Positions 31,843-41,953 of a stretch of 64,000 nucleotides of DNA are shown here, piece after piece. A program made the translations under genes and the position numbers. Below the pieces are notes generated by a model. The model ran no database searches. It was not told the origin of the DNA and was given only the letters and a program-made list of their open reading frames with translations. Source of the DNA: Caldifarciminota bacterium. GTDB taxonomy: Bacteria; Hydrothermota; Tepidihabitantia; SM23-42. Positions within the stretch are counted from its first letter, which is position 1; each line of letters starts with the position of its first letter. Location of the stretch: positions 96,193 to 160,192 of the forward strand of contig JALVOT010000007.1 of assembly GCA_027026255.1 (NCBI GenBank), read 5' to 3'.

Positions 31843-32331
31843 ATGGTAGGAATCGGTTATGATATTCATCGCCTGATTGAAGGTAGAAAATTATATCTCG
31901 GCGGTATTCATATTGACTATCCCAGAGGTCTGCAGGGCCATTCTGATGGCGATGTCCTAATCCATGCGATCTGTGACGCCCTGCTCGGCGCGGCAAATCT
32001 TGGAGATATCGGTCTGCATTTTCCGCCCACTGACACCCATTACAAAAATATTGCAAGTATAAAATTATTAAAGGCGGTCGATAAATTCCTTCAGCGCGCC
32101 GGGTTTATGGTAAAATTCATCGATGCAATCATCATTACTGAAGCCCCGAAACTTCAGTCCTATATTCCAGAAATAAAAAAAACCATTGCCCAGGCAATCA
32201 ATATCCCGGCTGGTGCAGTTTCAATCAAGGCAAAGACCAACGAAGGACTCGATGCCGTTGGCCGGGGTGAGGCAATCGCTGCCTGGGCGGTCTGCCAAAT
32301 AGGAAAGGTCTATGCTGCCCCTGAAGGATGA
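31843..32331 (+). CDS. ispF: 2-C-methyl-D-erythritol 2,4-cyclodiphosphate synthase
   Basis: GIGYDIHRLIEGRKLYLGGI, GHSDGDVLIHAICDALLGA, IKAKTNEGLDAVGRGEAIAA. Confidence 0.97.
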   Translation: MVGIGYDIHRLIEGRKLYLGGIHIDYPRGLQGHSDGDVLIHAICDALLGAANLGDIGLHFPPTDTHYKNIASIKLLKAVDKFLQRAGFMVKFIDAIIITEAPKLQSYIPEIKKTIAQAINIPAGAVSIKAKTNEGLDAVGRGEAIAAWAVCQIGKVYAAPEG

Positions 32332-32977
32332 TATAAGATCCTCATCAAGGCCAATCATAACCTATGCTATTTTATTAATAAATATCTTTGTTTTTATATT
32401 TGAACTATCACTCGGTTCGTCATTAAATGTATTCATAAAAAATTTTGGTGCAACACCATATTACATCTTCCATCCGACAAATATCCTTAGTTATTTATCC
32501 CTCTTCACCAGTATGTTTATCCATGCAGGATTTATGCATATATTTGGTAATATGCTCTTCCTCTGGATATTTGCCGACAATGTTGAAGACAGACTCGGCC
32601 ATGCAAAATTTATCGGCTTCTATCTAATCTGCGGCATTGCTGGAGCCCTGCTCCATACAGTCACTTCGCCGAACTCAATAGTGCCAATGGTAGGAGCAAG
32701 TGGTGCAATATCCGGTGTACTCGGTGCCTATGTTCTCTTGTTTCCCAGGGCAAGAATCCTCGCCCTGATTCCATTCGGGTTTTTCCTCCGCATCGCCTAT
32801 CTTCCATCATATATATTTTTGGGCATCTGGTTTCTATACCAATTTCTCTTCGGCGTCTCCACCATCGGAACCAGAGGAGGGGTTGCATATTTTGCCCATA
32901 TTGGAGGATTTGTTGCCGGTCTTTTGCTCGCAATACCATTCAGAAAAAAGAAGACATACACTTATGAAATATTTTAA
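32312..32977 (+). CDS. Rhomboid-family intramembrane serine protease
   Basis: TSMFIHAGFMHIFGNMLFLWIFADNVED, VGASGAISGVLGAY, AHIGGFVAGLLL. Confidence 0.92.
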   Translation: MLPLKDDIRSSSRPIITYAILLINIFVFIFELSLGSSLNVFIKNFGATPYYIFHPTNILSYLSLFTSMFIHAGFMHIFGNMLFLWIFADNVEDRLGHAKFIGFYLICGIAGALLHTVTSPNSIVPMVGASGAISGVLGAYVLLFPRARILALIPFGFFLRIAYLPSYIFLGIWFLYQFLFGVSTIGTRGGVAYFAHIGGFVAGLLLAIPFRKKKTYTYEIF

Positions 32978-32994
32978 TAAATTAAGGAGGCAAT

Positions 32995-35670
32995 ATGCTT
33001 GAGATTTTATTACTGGTTGTGAATGGACTTTATGGATTCAGAACACCCCCCGCCAATAAAGTTGACCCCCGATGTTATAAACAGGAATATATCCGTGCCT
33101 GGGTATATTTTACTGATAAAAAGATTAAAGTTGAAGATTATACAAAAATCATTAATACCACAAAATCGCAGATGAAAAAGGAAACCATCAATCGGAGATT
33201 AAAAAGGGCAGGAATTATTGATTATGCTGATATCCCAATCTGCGAAGATTATATTGATGAAGTAAGAAAGCAGGGTGGCATATTGATTCATCGTTCAAAA
33301 TGGATTAATGCCGCAAGCTTCTGGATATATAAAAACGACCTTGATGATATCGCCGGACTCGACTTCGTCTATAAAATCGTTCCGGTTGCAACATTTACAA
33401 TGCCGGTTGAAACAGAAGCGGCAGTTAAGGATACGGAAAGCTATGGGCTTTCCTATCGCCAGCTAAAGATGTTTACGATTGATCAAGTCCAGGAACTTGG
33501 TGTCAGTGGGGCGGGAGTAAAGGTTGGTATTCTTGATACCGGATTGAGAAGAAAACATACCGCCCTGAGTGATATTGATGTAATTAAAGAATACGATTTT
33601 CTTGGTGGTGACCAGGTCTTCTTTGATAACATTCCGGTCACACCGAAATATGGTGTATACAGTAATATTCTATTTAATAAAACTGACTCAAGGTTCAACA
33701 TCTTTCTTACTGGCGACACCGTGAATCTAAATAAACCGGTACGCGATATTCTCTATACATTTTCCACAGACAACGGTAATACCTGGCAACCGATTGAAAA
33801 AATTACTAATAACTATAATAACTGGGCTGATCAACTTGCCGTATGTGGTAATGATACAACCTTTATTTTTTATCATGACCGATACGGCTTAAAATATATA
33901 ATCTTCTCCGATTCGGTGCTGACTTCTTCTACACCGCTTATAGATGGTGGTTATTTTGAACCCGGTGCAATTCGATATGGTGATACAGTCTATGTAGTAT
34001 TCCATTCCAGAAACACCCTATATCTGAAAAAAGGGACTGCCTCCGGATTCCTTTCCCGAATCGCAATCGACTCCACTCCTGCAACAATAAAAAACAGTAT
34101 TGCAGTCCTCGGCCGGGGAAAATTAGGAATCTTCTATTCAGTAATCCCTGATGATTCACTCTTCTTTCTTTCTTCTTCAATCTCCCAGACAACATTTACC
34201 CGCCAATATCTCGGCACCGGTAATCGGCCGTCAGCAATAACAAATGGTGATACTATTTTTCTCGCCTACAATGATATGTCTCAATCCCCGGCTTCAATGG
34301 TTACCTACAGGAGTTCCAACAATTTTGGAAGTGATTTCAATAACCCCATCCGTCTTTCCCAAAACCTTGCATCAGTCGGCAAGATATCAATTGAAAAATC
34401 TGGTGGTAATATTCTAACTGCGTGGGAGAGTCAGGGTAAAATATACCTTCGCGGTTCCAGTGATAACGGCAATAACTTCGGCCCGCTCGATTCGCTGAAT
34501 ACAGAATTTGCCTATCTGCCAACCCTGGCAAATACGAGTACTGCAATCGCAAAGATATATGCAGTGCGTGGTGATACAATCACTGACGATGCACCAGGTA
34601 ATCCCCAGTACTGGTATCCACGACACGGCACCGAGATGCTGGGGATTATCGGTGGATATTTCCGGGATCGATATATCGGTGTTGCCCCGGGGGTTCAATT
34701 CCTTGTCGCCAGGACTGAAAACCCGGATTCCAATTATGAATATCCGATTGAGGAAGATACCTGGATTAATGGATTGGAATGGCTGGAATCGAATGGTGCT
34801 GATGTTGTAAACAGTTCCCTGGGATATTCAGATTGGTATTCCTGGCCCCAGGACTTTGATGGTCAGACATCACCAGCATCCATTGCCGCAAACCAGGCAG
34901 CAAAAAGGGGAATGATTATTGTAAATGCATCCGGAAATGTCGCAGTACCACGCATTGTAATTCCCGGAGACGCTCAAGGGGTTATTACGGTTGGCGGTAT
35001 CGATTCATTATATAATCGCTGGCAGTATTCTGGTTATTTTCCAACTGGTGATCATACAAAGAAAAAACCCGATTTGGTCTGTCTGAGCGCGGCACCGGTT
35101 GTGATTGACCCGGACTCTGCAGATTCATATCTCTATTCATTCGGCACATCAGGAGCAACTGCAATAGTTACAGGCATCTGTGCCCTGCTGCTTGAGGCAC
35201 ACCCTGAATGGAATGTCGATTCAGTAAAGAACGCCCTTTTCTCAACGGCAAGTTATGCGGACACACCAAGTGATAGCCTGGGATATGGCTGGCCCGATGC
35301 CTATCAGGCAATCCAGTTCCACCAGGCACCGTATGAAACACTGCGCGGCAATGTCTTTTTAACACCCCATCCCAATCCATTCATACCGGAAAGGGATGGG
35401 TACATCTACATTCCATTTAAATTGAGTGAAAAGAGTGCCGTCGAGATAAGGCTCTATTCATTGAGCGGAAAATTAATAAAAAAAGACGAACGGGAAGGAC
35501 TTTTGATGCCGGGTAAATACGTAGATACAAATCCCCAATCACTAAAGGCAGCATTTATCTGGGATGGTAAAGATGAGAATGGACGGGATGTAGGAAGTGG
35601 TATCTATTACTGCCTGCTCATCACCTTTGGCAGCGGTAATGATATCATCAAAATCGCCCTGATCCGGTAG
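32995..35670 (+). CDS. Secreted S8 subtilisin-like peptidase with sialidase/BNR-like insert and FlgD-like C-terminal domain
   Basis: Catalytic motifs GILDTGLRR (D), RHGTEMLGIIGG (H), GTSGATAIVTG (S); Asp-box STDNGNTW between D and H; AAFIWDGKDENGRDVGSGIYYC tail. Confidence 0.88.
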   Translation: MLEILLLVVNGLYGFRTPPANKVDPRCYKQEYIRAWVYFTDKKIKVEDYTKIINTTKSQMKKETINRRLKRAGIIDYADIPICEDYIDEVRKQGGILIHRSKWINAASFWIYKNDLDDIAGLDFVYKIVPVATFTMPVETEAAVKDTESYGLSYRQLKMFTIDQVQELGVSGAGVKVGILDTGLRRKHTALSDIDVIKEYDFLGGDQVFFDNIPVTPKYGVYSNILFNKTDSRFNIFLTGDTVNLNKPVRDILYTFSTDNGNTWQPIEKITNNYNNWADQLAVCGNDTTFIFYHDRYGLKYIIFSDSVLTSSTPLIDGGYFEPGAIRYGDTVYVVFHSRNTLYLKKGTASGFLSRIAIDSTPATIKNSIAVLGRGKLGIFYSVIPDDSLFFLSSSISQTTFTRQYLGTGNRPSAITNGDTIFLAYNDMSQSPASMVTYRSSNNFGSDFNNPIRLSQNLASVGKISIEKSGGNILTAWESQGKIYLRGSSDNGNNFGPLDSLNTEFAYLPTLANTSTAIAKIYAVRGDTITDDAPGNPQYWYPRHGTEMLGIIGGYFRDRYIGVAPGVQFLVARTENPDSNYEYPIEEDTWINGLEWLESNGADVVNSSLGYSDWYSWPQDFDGQTSPASIAANQAAKRGMIIVNASGNVAVPRIVIPGDAQGVITVGGIDSLYNRWQYSGYFPTGDHTKKKPDLVCLSAAPVVIDPDSADSYLYSFGTSGATAIVTGICALLLEAHPEWNVDSVKNALFSTASYADTPSDSLGYGWPDAYQAIQFHQAPYETLRGNVFLTPHPNPFIPERDGYIYIPFKLSEKSAVEIRLYSLSGKLIKKDEREGLLMPGKYVDTNPQSLKAAFIWDGKDENGRDVGSGIYYCLLITFGSGNDIIKIALIR

Positions 35671-35939
35671 CCCGGGTCAAAACTTTGTATTTTTATATTC
35701 TTCCATCCTTTAAGATTATCTGATTATGGGATTTTTGAATACCATATACCGAACAATGGGCTTCCCATTGAGAGATGAAAAGTTAAGTATCAGTTCCCCT
35801 GTGATACTATATCGTCCTGGAATAATCCTCATCTTCTGGTTCGGATTCGGTCTTATCATATTTATCTTTATGGACCGATATGGTCGAAAAAAAGGATTTT
35901 TGTCTTCATAAGTTATTAAATTATTAAAAAGGAGGAATT

Positions 35940-37370
35940 GTGAATACAACAATCCTTATTGAATTTATTATTTACTTGGGTGTAATGCTTGGTGTGGGAT
36001 TCTATTTTGCCCGCAAAAAAATGAAGCAGGTAGATTTCCATCTCGGCGGTAAAAAGATTCCCGGATGGGCGCTTGCCCTGTCTGAAAGGGCAACTGGAGA
36101 ATCTGCCTGGTGTCTTCTGGGACTTACCGGTTTTGCATTCGCCTCAGGCCTCTCTTCCATATGGATTGCAGTCGGCTGTGTGAGTGGTATTATTGTTTCC
36201 TGGTTATGGCTGGCAAATCAATTCCGCAAAGAAAGGGATAAATATGATACCCTCACCCTGCCCGATTATTTGGCGACAAAATACCAGGAAAAAGGTAGTA
36301 TAATCCGCTGGTTTTCCAGTATCATAATCATCTTCTTCTTCATACTCTATGTTGCAGCCCAGTTCAGTGGTGGAGGCAAGACCTTAAATATTACATTTGG
36401 CTTACCGGTCCAATGGGGAATCATAATCTCCGCCCTGGTGGTTATTATCTATGCAATGGCTGGCGGATTCTTTTCCGTTGTCTGGACTGATGTAATCCAG
36501 GCAATTTTGATGATTATCACCCTGGTTATTACACCGATTGTCGCCCTTATTGCAATCTCCCGGCACCATCTCTCAATTAGTCAGGTGTTATCACAGGCTG
36601 GTGTCGGACTTGGGTCCTGGACCGGTGGTGCAGTGGGATTTGCCGTGGGTATCCTTATCTTCAATAACTTTTCCTGGTTCTTTGGATATCTGGGCGGCCA
36701 GCCCCAGCTCGATGCACGATGGATGGCAATGCGCAGTGACAAAGATGTTAAGATCGGTGCAACCATTGCAATCATCTGGACCTTACTTGCCTATACCGGT
36801 GCAATCCTCTTAGGAATCTCGGCGATTGTCCTTTACGGCACAAAGGCGGTTCCCGACCCTGAGCAGATCCTTCCCTTTATGTTAATGAACCTTATGCCGG
36901 CCTGGCTTGCCGGAATCCTGCTTGCTGGTGCAGTTGCCGCAATGATGTCCACTGCGGATTCCCAACTCTTGATTGCAACCTCATCAATCAGCGAAGATAT
37001 AATTCATAAAGCGCTAAAGAGAAAACTTGATGATCAGAGTCTGGTTACGATTTCGCGAATCGTGGTGCTGGTTGTTGGAATAATCGCCCTGATTATGGCA
37101 TTTACATCAAAAAGTCTAATCTATACGATTGTAGGCTGGGCCTGGGCTGGAATCGGTTGCTCATTTGCTCCGGCAATTATTTTATCCTTCTTCTGGAAGC
37201 GGTTTAATGGCACCGGTGTTATAACTGCACTGGTCTCAGGATTTATTACAACTGTAATATGGATGACTACCGGCCTGGATAAACTCTTTACTGCCCGGGC
37301 TGCAACATTTTCGGTTGCCTTTGTGCTTGCGGTTTTGGTAACCCTTATCAGTTCTTCAAAAAAGGATTAG
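35940..37370 (+). CDS. Sodium:solute symporter (SSS, PutP-like)
   Basis: ALALSERATGESAWCLLGLTGFAFASGLSSIW, GGFFSVVWTDVIQAILM, AMMSTADSQLLIATSSISED. Confidence 0.9.
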   Translation: MNTTILIEFIIYLGVMLGVGFYFARKKMKQVDFHLGGKKIPGWALALSERATGESAWCLLGLTGFAFASGLSSIWIAVGCVSGIIVSWLWLANQFRKERDKYDTLTLPDYLATKYQEKGSIIRWFSSIIIIFFFILYVAAQFSGGGKTLNITFGLPVQWGIIISALVVIIYAMAGGFFSVVWTDVIQAILMIITLVITPIVALIAISRHHLSISQVLSQAGVGLGSWTGGAVGFAVGILIFNNFSWFFGYLGGQPQLDARWMAMRSDKDVKIGATIAIIWTLLAYTGAILLGISAIVLYGTKAVPDPEQILPFMLMNLMPAWLAGILLAGAVAAMMSTADSQLLIATSSISEDIIHKALKRKLDDQSLVTISRIVVLVVGIIALIMAFTSKSLIYTIVGWAWAGIGCSFAPAIILSFFWKRFNGTGVITALVSGFITTVIWMTTGLDKLFTARAATFSVAFVLAVLVTLISSSKKD

Positions 37371-37372
37371 TA

Positions 37373-37933
37373 TTATTTAGTTCTTCCGCAGCACTTCTTA
37401 TATTTTTTGCCACTACCACAGGGGCAGGGGTCATTTCTGCCCACCTTGATTTCTGTCTTCTTAGATTTCGTCGCCCGCTTTTGCGAACCGGAACCAGCCC
37501 TGGTTTTCTGCCTTGTCCGTTTCTTGGGTAAAGCTGCTAAAAATTGTTTTTTATATTCCCTTACGGTCTTATTAAGTTGAAGCCCCGGCCTTGTATGTCC
37601 CTCAGATTCCAGATAAGCCGTTAACTTAACCAGTATTTCAGGAACATACTTCGCCTTTTCAGGTGTAAGATTCAATTTCTGTGGTGCAAAAAATGTAAGG
37701 AAATGACGGATATGTGCTTTATCAGTTTCCCTTATCTCCTTATGTTCCACAAAGAAAATATAATCGAGAAAACTCCTGGTAATATATTCTGCATTCTTCT
37801 TATAGGATGGGGTTTTCTTCTTGAAAAATGTGGTAGTGAGAAAATCCCGGGTCAGGGAATTGGTCAGATGAACAAGACGCTTCTCTCGTTTTCTTTCATC
37901 TGCCTTCTTTTCAAGAATATCAGTTAATGCCAT
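37373..37933 (-). CDS. SEC-C motif protein
   Basis: C-terminal [22 protein letters not shown]. Confidence 0.85.
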   Translation of the reverse strand: MALTDILEKKADERKREKRLVHLTNSLTRDFLTTTFFKKKTPSYKKNAEYITRSFLDYIFFVEHKEIRETDKAHIRHFLTFFAPQKLNLTPEKAKYVPEILVKLTAYLESEGHTRPGLQLNKTVREYKKQFLAALPKKRTRQKTRAGSGSQKRATKSKKTEIKVGRNDPCPCGSGKKYKKCCGRTK

Positions 37934-37941
37934 AGTCTTCT

Positions 37942-37969
37942 ATTATACATCCATCCAGTCCATTGTCAA
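37942..37969 (-). promoter_or_regulatory. promoter, near-leaderless start of SEC-C gene
   Basis: Minus strand TTGACA - 16 bp - TATAAT, then 8 nt to ATG. Confidence 0.7.
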
Positions 37970-37977
37970 TATAAATT

Positions 37978-37986
37978 GCATATCGG
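37978..37986. repeat. Target-site duplication, left copy
   Basis: GCATATCGG abutting the left IR. Confidence 0.9.
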
Positions 37987-38118
37987 CAGCTTTGACGAGT
38001 CAATTTATAAAATTTTGTATATTTATCAGGGAGAGTGTTGTTAAAGTAATTTTTCCGAGGGGGGGGGGGGATAATCAAAATGCCGGTCCTGCCATTTATA
38101 GTTAATACCCTCTACCCA

Positions 38119-38994
38119 TCAATAATATTGCCTCTCCTCCTCAGTCTCATACTCCCCACAATTCTCAACACAACGCCTCTTCAATGACTCATACTCCACA
38201 TAAGTCTCCGGTAAACTCCCCGCCTTAAAAACAATAATGTATTTCCAACCATTCCTCTGGCAAATATTAAAAATCTCCTCATTCGCATATAAACCATCTA
38301 ATAATAAACAAATCCTTAACTGCGAAAAACGCTCCCCTAAACGCACCAACAAACGATACGCCGCATTCAACTCACAATCCTGTAAACCCTGACCAACCCC
38401 CCGATTCTCAATAAACTCCGTCTCCACACTCAAAGCAAAACCATTATATGTAACCAATTTCGCAGCCACCACCGGATGATAATAAATCACTTTCTTACCC
38501 CGCTTAATCACCACCTCACGAGTCAAACAATGCTCACAATGCCGACGCTCAAACGAAACTAAACCCGTCCCATCAATGCTGATTAAATAATAACCACCAA
38601 GCCGAAACCGCGCTAAACACTTATTCCGAATCAACCGATTAATCAACCGAGCACGAAATTCATATAACCGCCAATAATCAAATTCCGCTAACAAATTCCC
38701 TAAGGTATCAGCATGAGGCACCCGCACTAAATGCCGCTTCACCAAAAATGATAAATTCCGAATAAATCGCCCACTATTAAAATCATAATTTATCTGACGA
38801 CGGGAATCACGCCTCAATAAAAATAATAAAAGCCCAACCCAGAGCATCGTCTCTAATGAATATTTACAACTCTTCACCCGCCGCGGTTCTTGCAAAGACC
38901 GCAACCAACACCGAAACTCAGGAAAAAAATGACAAATCGTCTTGTAAAAAAATCTTTTTAAATTGGGTGGCCGAAATTCCGCCCTGGTGGTCAT
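38119..38994 (-). CDS. DDE-type transposase, C-terminally cut by TGA
   Basis: LISIDGTGLVSF and LLLDGLYANEEIFNICQRNGWKYIIVFK DDE-like motifs; inside IRs. Confidence 0.8.
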   Translation of the reverse strand: MTTRAEFRPPNLKRFFYKTICHFFPEFRCWLRSLQEPRRVKSCKYSLETMLWVGLLLFLLRRDSRRQINYDFNSGRFIRNLSFLVKRHLVRVPHADTLGNLLAEFDYWRLYEFRARLINRLIRNKCLARFRLGGYYLISIDGTGLVSFERRHCEHCLTREVVIKRGKKVIYYHPVVAAKLVTYNGFALSVETEFIENRGVGQGLQDCELNAAYRLLVRLGERFSQLRICLLLDGLYANEEIFNICQRNGWKYIIVFKAGSLPETYVEYESLKRRCVENCGEYETEEERQYY

Positions 38995-38995
38995 C

Positions 38996-39385
38996 TCACC
39001 CCCTTTTTACATACCCCTTAACACTCTCCTTAGTCATCCCTTGCTCTAAAATATTTATTAACTCAATCATCTCCTTATGAATCTTTACCAAGCGTGCCCG
39101 TGCCTTACGAAACCGCTGATAATTCCGGGTAAGCCTCTGATAATAAACAATCTCAGATTTACTGAGTACCCGATTCAACGTCTTACCACCCTCAGTCCAG
39201 TAAAAACGCCAGGCAATATGCAACTTTCCTTCCCGCACACAAACACAATTAGCTTTACCACACTTACTAAAGGCTTGATAAACACCACCCCGGAGCAAGC
39301 GCTTACGCTCCATAAAGATGGTTATTAATTTTGCTTCTTCATCAATGAGGTTTCTCAACTTAAGGCGTGCTTCACTGATTTTCAT
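38996..39385 (-). CDS. IS accessory protein (DUF6788-like)
   Basis: AFSKCGKANCVCVREGKLH..WRFYWTEGGKTLNRVLSKSE; GGAGG SD; upstream of transposase. Confidence 0.65.
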   Translation of the reverse strand: MKISEARLKLRNLIDEEAKLITIFMERKRLLRGGVYQAFSKCGKANCVCVREGKLHIAWRFYWTEGGKTLNRVLSKSEIVYYQRLTRNYQRFRKARARLVKIHKEMIELINILEQGMTKESVKGYVKRG

Positions 39386-39407
39386 GTCGTCCTCCTTCTG
39401 GTTATCT

Positions 39408-39435
39408 ATTATATATAGAATAACAAGGTTGTCAA
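39408..39435 (-). promoter_or_regulatory. IS promoter
   Basis: Minus strand TTGACA - 16 bp - TATAAT. Confidence 0.75.
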
Positions 39436-39564
39436 GGAAAAAGGTAAGTGATAAAAATTAATTTTTCATAGATTGAATAGGTTATATAAGATAATCCCAA
39501 AGCACGCCATTTTAACGCTAAAAATTAATCGACCGGTGAGAAAAAAACTCACTCGTCAAAGCTG

Positions 39565-39573
39565 GCATATCGG
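39565..39573. repeat. Target-site duplication, right copy
   Basis: GCATATCGG abutting the right IR. Confidence 0.9.
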
Positions 39574-39852
39574 TTTTCCACCTTTTCTTTTCAATCTTTC
39601 AATAATAAGAACATTCCAATCAGATTTAACTTCAAGTTCTGTCAATCGTGATTTTAATGTTTGCTGTTTTAACAACAAAACCGCGGCAACAATAATTCTC
39701 TAAAACCAGACTCTATACATCGTTTTAACTTGTTGGACACTGCAAACCGTTTTATCTTAAGGCATCGTTGTGAGATAGCAAAAAATGTCTCTTCACCTTA
39801 CTATTTAGCAGGAACAGTCTTAAGTAAAAAACGCAAAAATCAGGTTTCAGTT

Positions 39853-40482
39853 TTATTTAATAATCCCCAACCAGGGTCCAAGGAGAAACTGCATTCTGCC
39901 GATCAAAAGACTGATACGAGCCATCACAGTATAACCAAATGAGGCACCGAAGCCGAGCATAATGAATATAATCCCTAAATTGGCAGTCGGTTTTAGAATC
40001 CCCTTTCTCTCGCGTGAGAAGAAAAAATAGATCAGTGTGCTTACCACACCCACAAGGCCGATAATCGCCCAGAGTCCGGTATCCCATCTTTTAAATAAAT
40101 CGGGGATAAGTAATGTCCCCTGAATCTGTTTGATGATATAAGTCTGAAAGGTAGCCGGAATTGCTACACCTGAACCCCAACCAATAAGAAATGCAATCGG
40201 CAATCTGATCAGATAGGCAAATTTGGGGATGAACCTTGAGAAATAGAGAATTCCAAAGGCAAAGGGAATAATAAAAACAATATTGCCCTGTTTGAATAGA
40301 GGAATTATCAGATTTGGATATATTACATTATGCCAGGTTATCGCAATGAAGTAACCAGCCGAGATACCAACAAAAAGATGTTCAGCAAACCGATAGAGAA
40401 TGTTATCCCTGAATAGAAAGGAAAAAATACAGAGGGTTAAAAACGCCGAGACCCAAACCCAGATATCTGGTGAAGGATTCAT
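39853..40482 (-). CDS. Multi-TM membrane protein of unknown function
   Basis: Hydrophobic profile; overlaps next gene by 4 nt. Confidence 0.65.
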   Translation of the reverse strand: MNPSPDIWVWVSAFLTLCIFSFLFRDNILYRFAEHLFVGISAGYFIAITWHNVIYPNLIIPLFKQGNIVFIIPFAFGILYFSRFIPKFAYLIRLPIAFLIGWGSGVAIPATFQTYIIKQIQGTLLIPDLFKRWDTGLWAIIGLVGVVSTLIYFFFSRERKGILKPTANLGIIFIMLGFGASFGYTVMARISLLIGRMQFLLGPWLGIIK

Positions 40483-41327
40483 CGTTTCCTCCTTGAAAAG
40501 AAATATCCAATATTACCAATAATAATAAAAATCATAATCAGAAGATGACCAAGGGATTGGGCATCCATTCCCTGGGCCGCTTTGCGAACCCCTTCAGAAT
40601 ATCCCTTCTTTTTCACCAGAACCTCATATTCTGATGCCCCCTTCATCCCTGAGATCAAACCGACAAGCTGACCACTCTCAACAAAAGGATAAGCATCCGC
40701 TGCAGAAACTGCAGTTACTCCAGTCCCGACCCGTGCCTCATATCGCGATTGAGCATACAAAAGCCAGGTCCGATATCCCGGATCACCGGCAGAAAGTGAT
40801 ACAATCAAACTTATATCTTTATAGTTTTTCACATTTTTCATCATCGGCAGGGAATCAATCGGTGTACCATAATAATCCGTAGGAAACACATCCCGGATAC
40901 TCTCCCCCATTCCCAGAATCACTGCTGAACCACCGGCCTTATAACCGAGGGATATAAAATCCTTACCATAAACCTTATTAAACTCCTTGGGCACCGCATC
41001 AACCGCCATCTCAACCAGTCCCGGACCGGTTGGCCATAACGACATCAACATTATCTTTATATTACGGGCAAAACAATGGCGCATTATCGCAGTAAGCATT
41101 GGATATAACTCAGGCATACTCTGGGGATCAAAATCACAGGATAAAAGGATTGGCTCGGAATTCGGGCCTAAACTATCAATGGCATCAAAAAGTTTCTGGG
41201 TCTGGGGCATAATATTTACCGGTATTCCGATTGGAACAATCAAAGGAACAATAATCGCCAGGGCAATTGTGACGAATATCACCTGCCTTGGGATTTTCGT
41301 CAAAGATTCAAGCACCTTCATAATCAT
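40479..41327 (-). CDS. Membrane-anchored protein of unknown function
   Basis: N- and C-terminal TM segments flanking a soluble domain ([29 protein letters not shown]). Confidence 0.65.
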   Translation of the reverse strand: MIMKVLESLTKIPRQVIFVTIALAIIVPLIVPIGIPVNIMPQTQKLFDAIDSLGPNSEPILLSCDFDPQSMPELYPMLTAIMRHCFARNIKIMLMSLWPTGPGLVEMAVDAVPKEFNKVYGKDFISLGYKAGGSAVILGMGESIRDVFPTDYYGTPIDSLPMMKNVKNYKDISLIVSLSAGDPGYRTWLLYAQSRYEARVGTGVTAVSAADAYPFVESGQLVGLISGMKGASEYEVLVKKKGYSEGVRKAAQGMDAQSLGHLLIMIFIIIGNIGYFFSRRKR

Positions 41328-41944
41328 CCTCCACCAAGCCAGGATCTTTCAATACCCAGGATTATCTTCAAAGAGGTTGAGATCATTCCCAATGCTACAC
41401 CAAACCAGATGCCCCGTTTTGCCGCCATATTAGGAACACGCAAAAGCCACTCGGCAAATTGTGGTAGTTTTGGTGATATATAATAACCGAATGGTACCAT
41501 CCCGAGCATTACAACAAATGCTGCAATAAGCAGCAGGGTCGCTTCTTTAGTTCGCGCCCGGAATGCCCGATAAGCAGCTGAAGCCATATAAAAGGCAAGA
41601 ATTGCATACATCGAGGCACCAAGCGGAACAATGATATTACTGTAAAGGGTCATAAAAAATGTTCCTGCCTTGATCCCCCAGAAAATTCCAAGAATCGCCA
41701 TTACCGCCAGGGCAATAAGTGTCACATAGCTGAAATACCAGCTTTCCTGTTTTCTTCTGATTCGATCCGTATGGTGGTCAATCAAACTCCCGATACCCAA
41801 AATCAAGGCAAAGCCGGATATCACAATTGCCCAGCGGAAACTATAGGTGTAAACCTGCTTACTAACCGAATGGGGAATAAAAAACTGAATAATCATAATG
41901 ATTCCCATAATCATACAAATTATTAATGGTAGTTGTTTTTTCAT
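41324..41944 (-). CDS. Multi-TM membrane protein of unknown function
   Basis: Hydrophobic profile; 4-nt overlap with downstream ORF. Confidence 0.65.
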   Translation of the reverse strand: MKKQLPLIICMIMGIIMIIQFFIPHSVSKQVYTYSFRWAIVISGFALILGIGSLIDHHTDRIRRKQESWYFSYVTLIALAVMAILGIFWGIKAGTFFMTLYSNIIVPLGASMYAILAFYMASAAYRAFRARTKEATLLLIAAFVVMLGMVPFGYYISPKLPQFAEWLLRVPNMAAKRGIWFGVALGMISTSLKIILGIERSWLGGG

Positions 41945-41953
41945 ATCATCCTC

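Larger units (their letters stand above)
37987..39564 (-). mobile_element. Two-ORF insertion sequence, 1578 bp, with 14-bp terminal inverted repeats
   Basis: IRs CAGCTTTGACGAGT (37987-38000) and ACTCGTCAAAGCTG (39551-39564); direct repeat GCATATCGG at 37978-37986 and 39565-39573. Confidence 0.92.

Noticed and set aside
39574-39850. Possible gene remnants right of the IS (e.g. LTELEVKSDWNVLIIERLKRKGGKPIC)
   Set aside because: Fragmentary frames with multiple stops; no recognisable family, so mentioned only as context for the IS.
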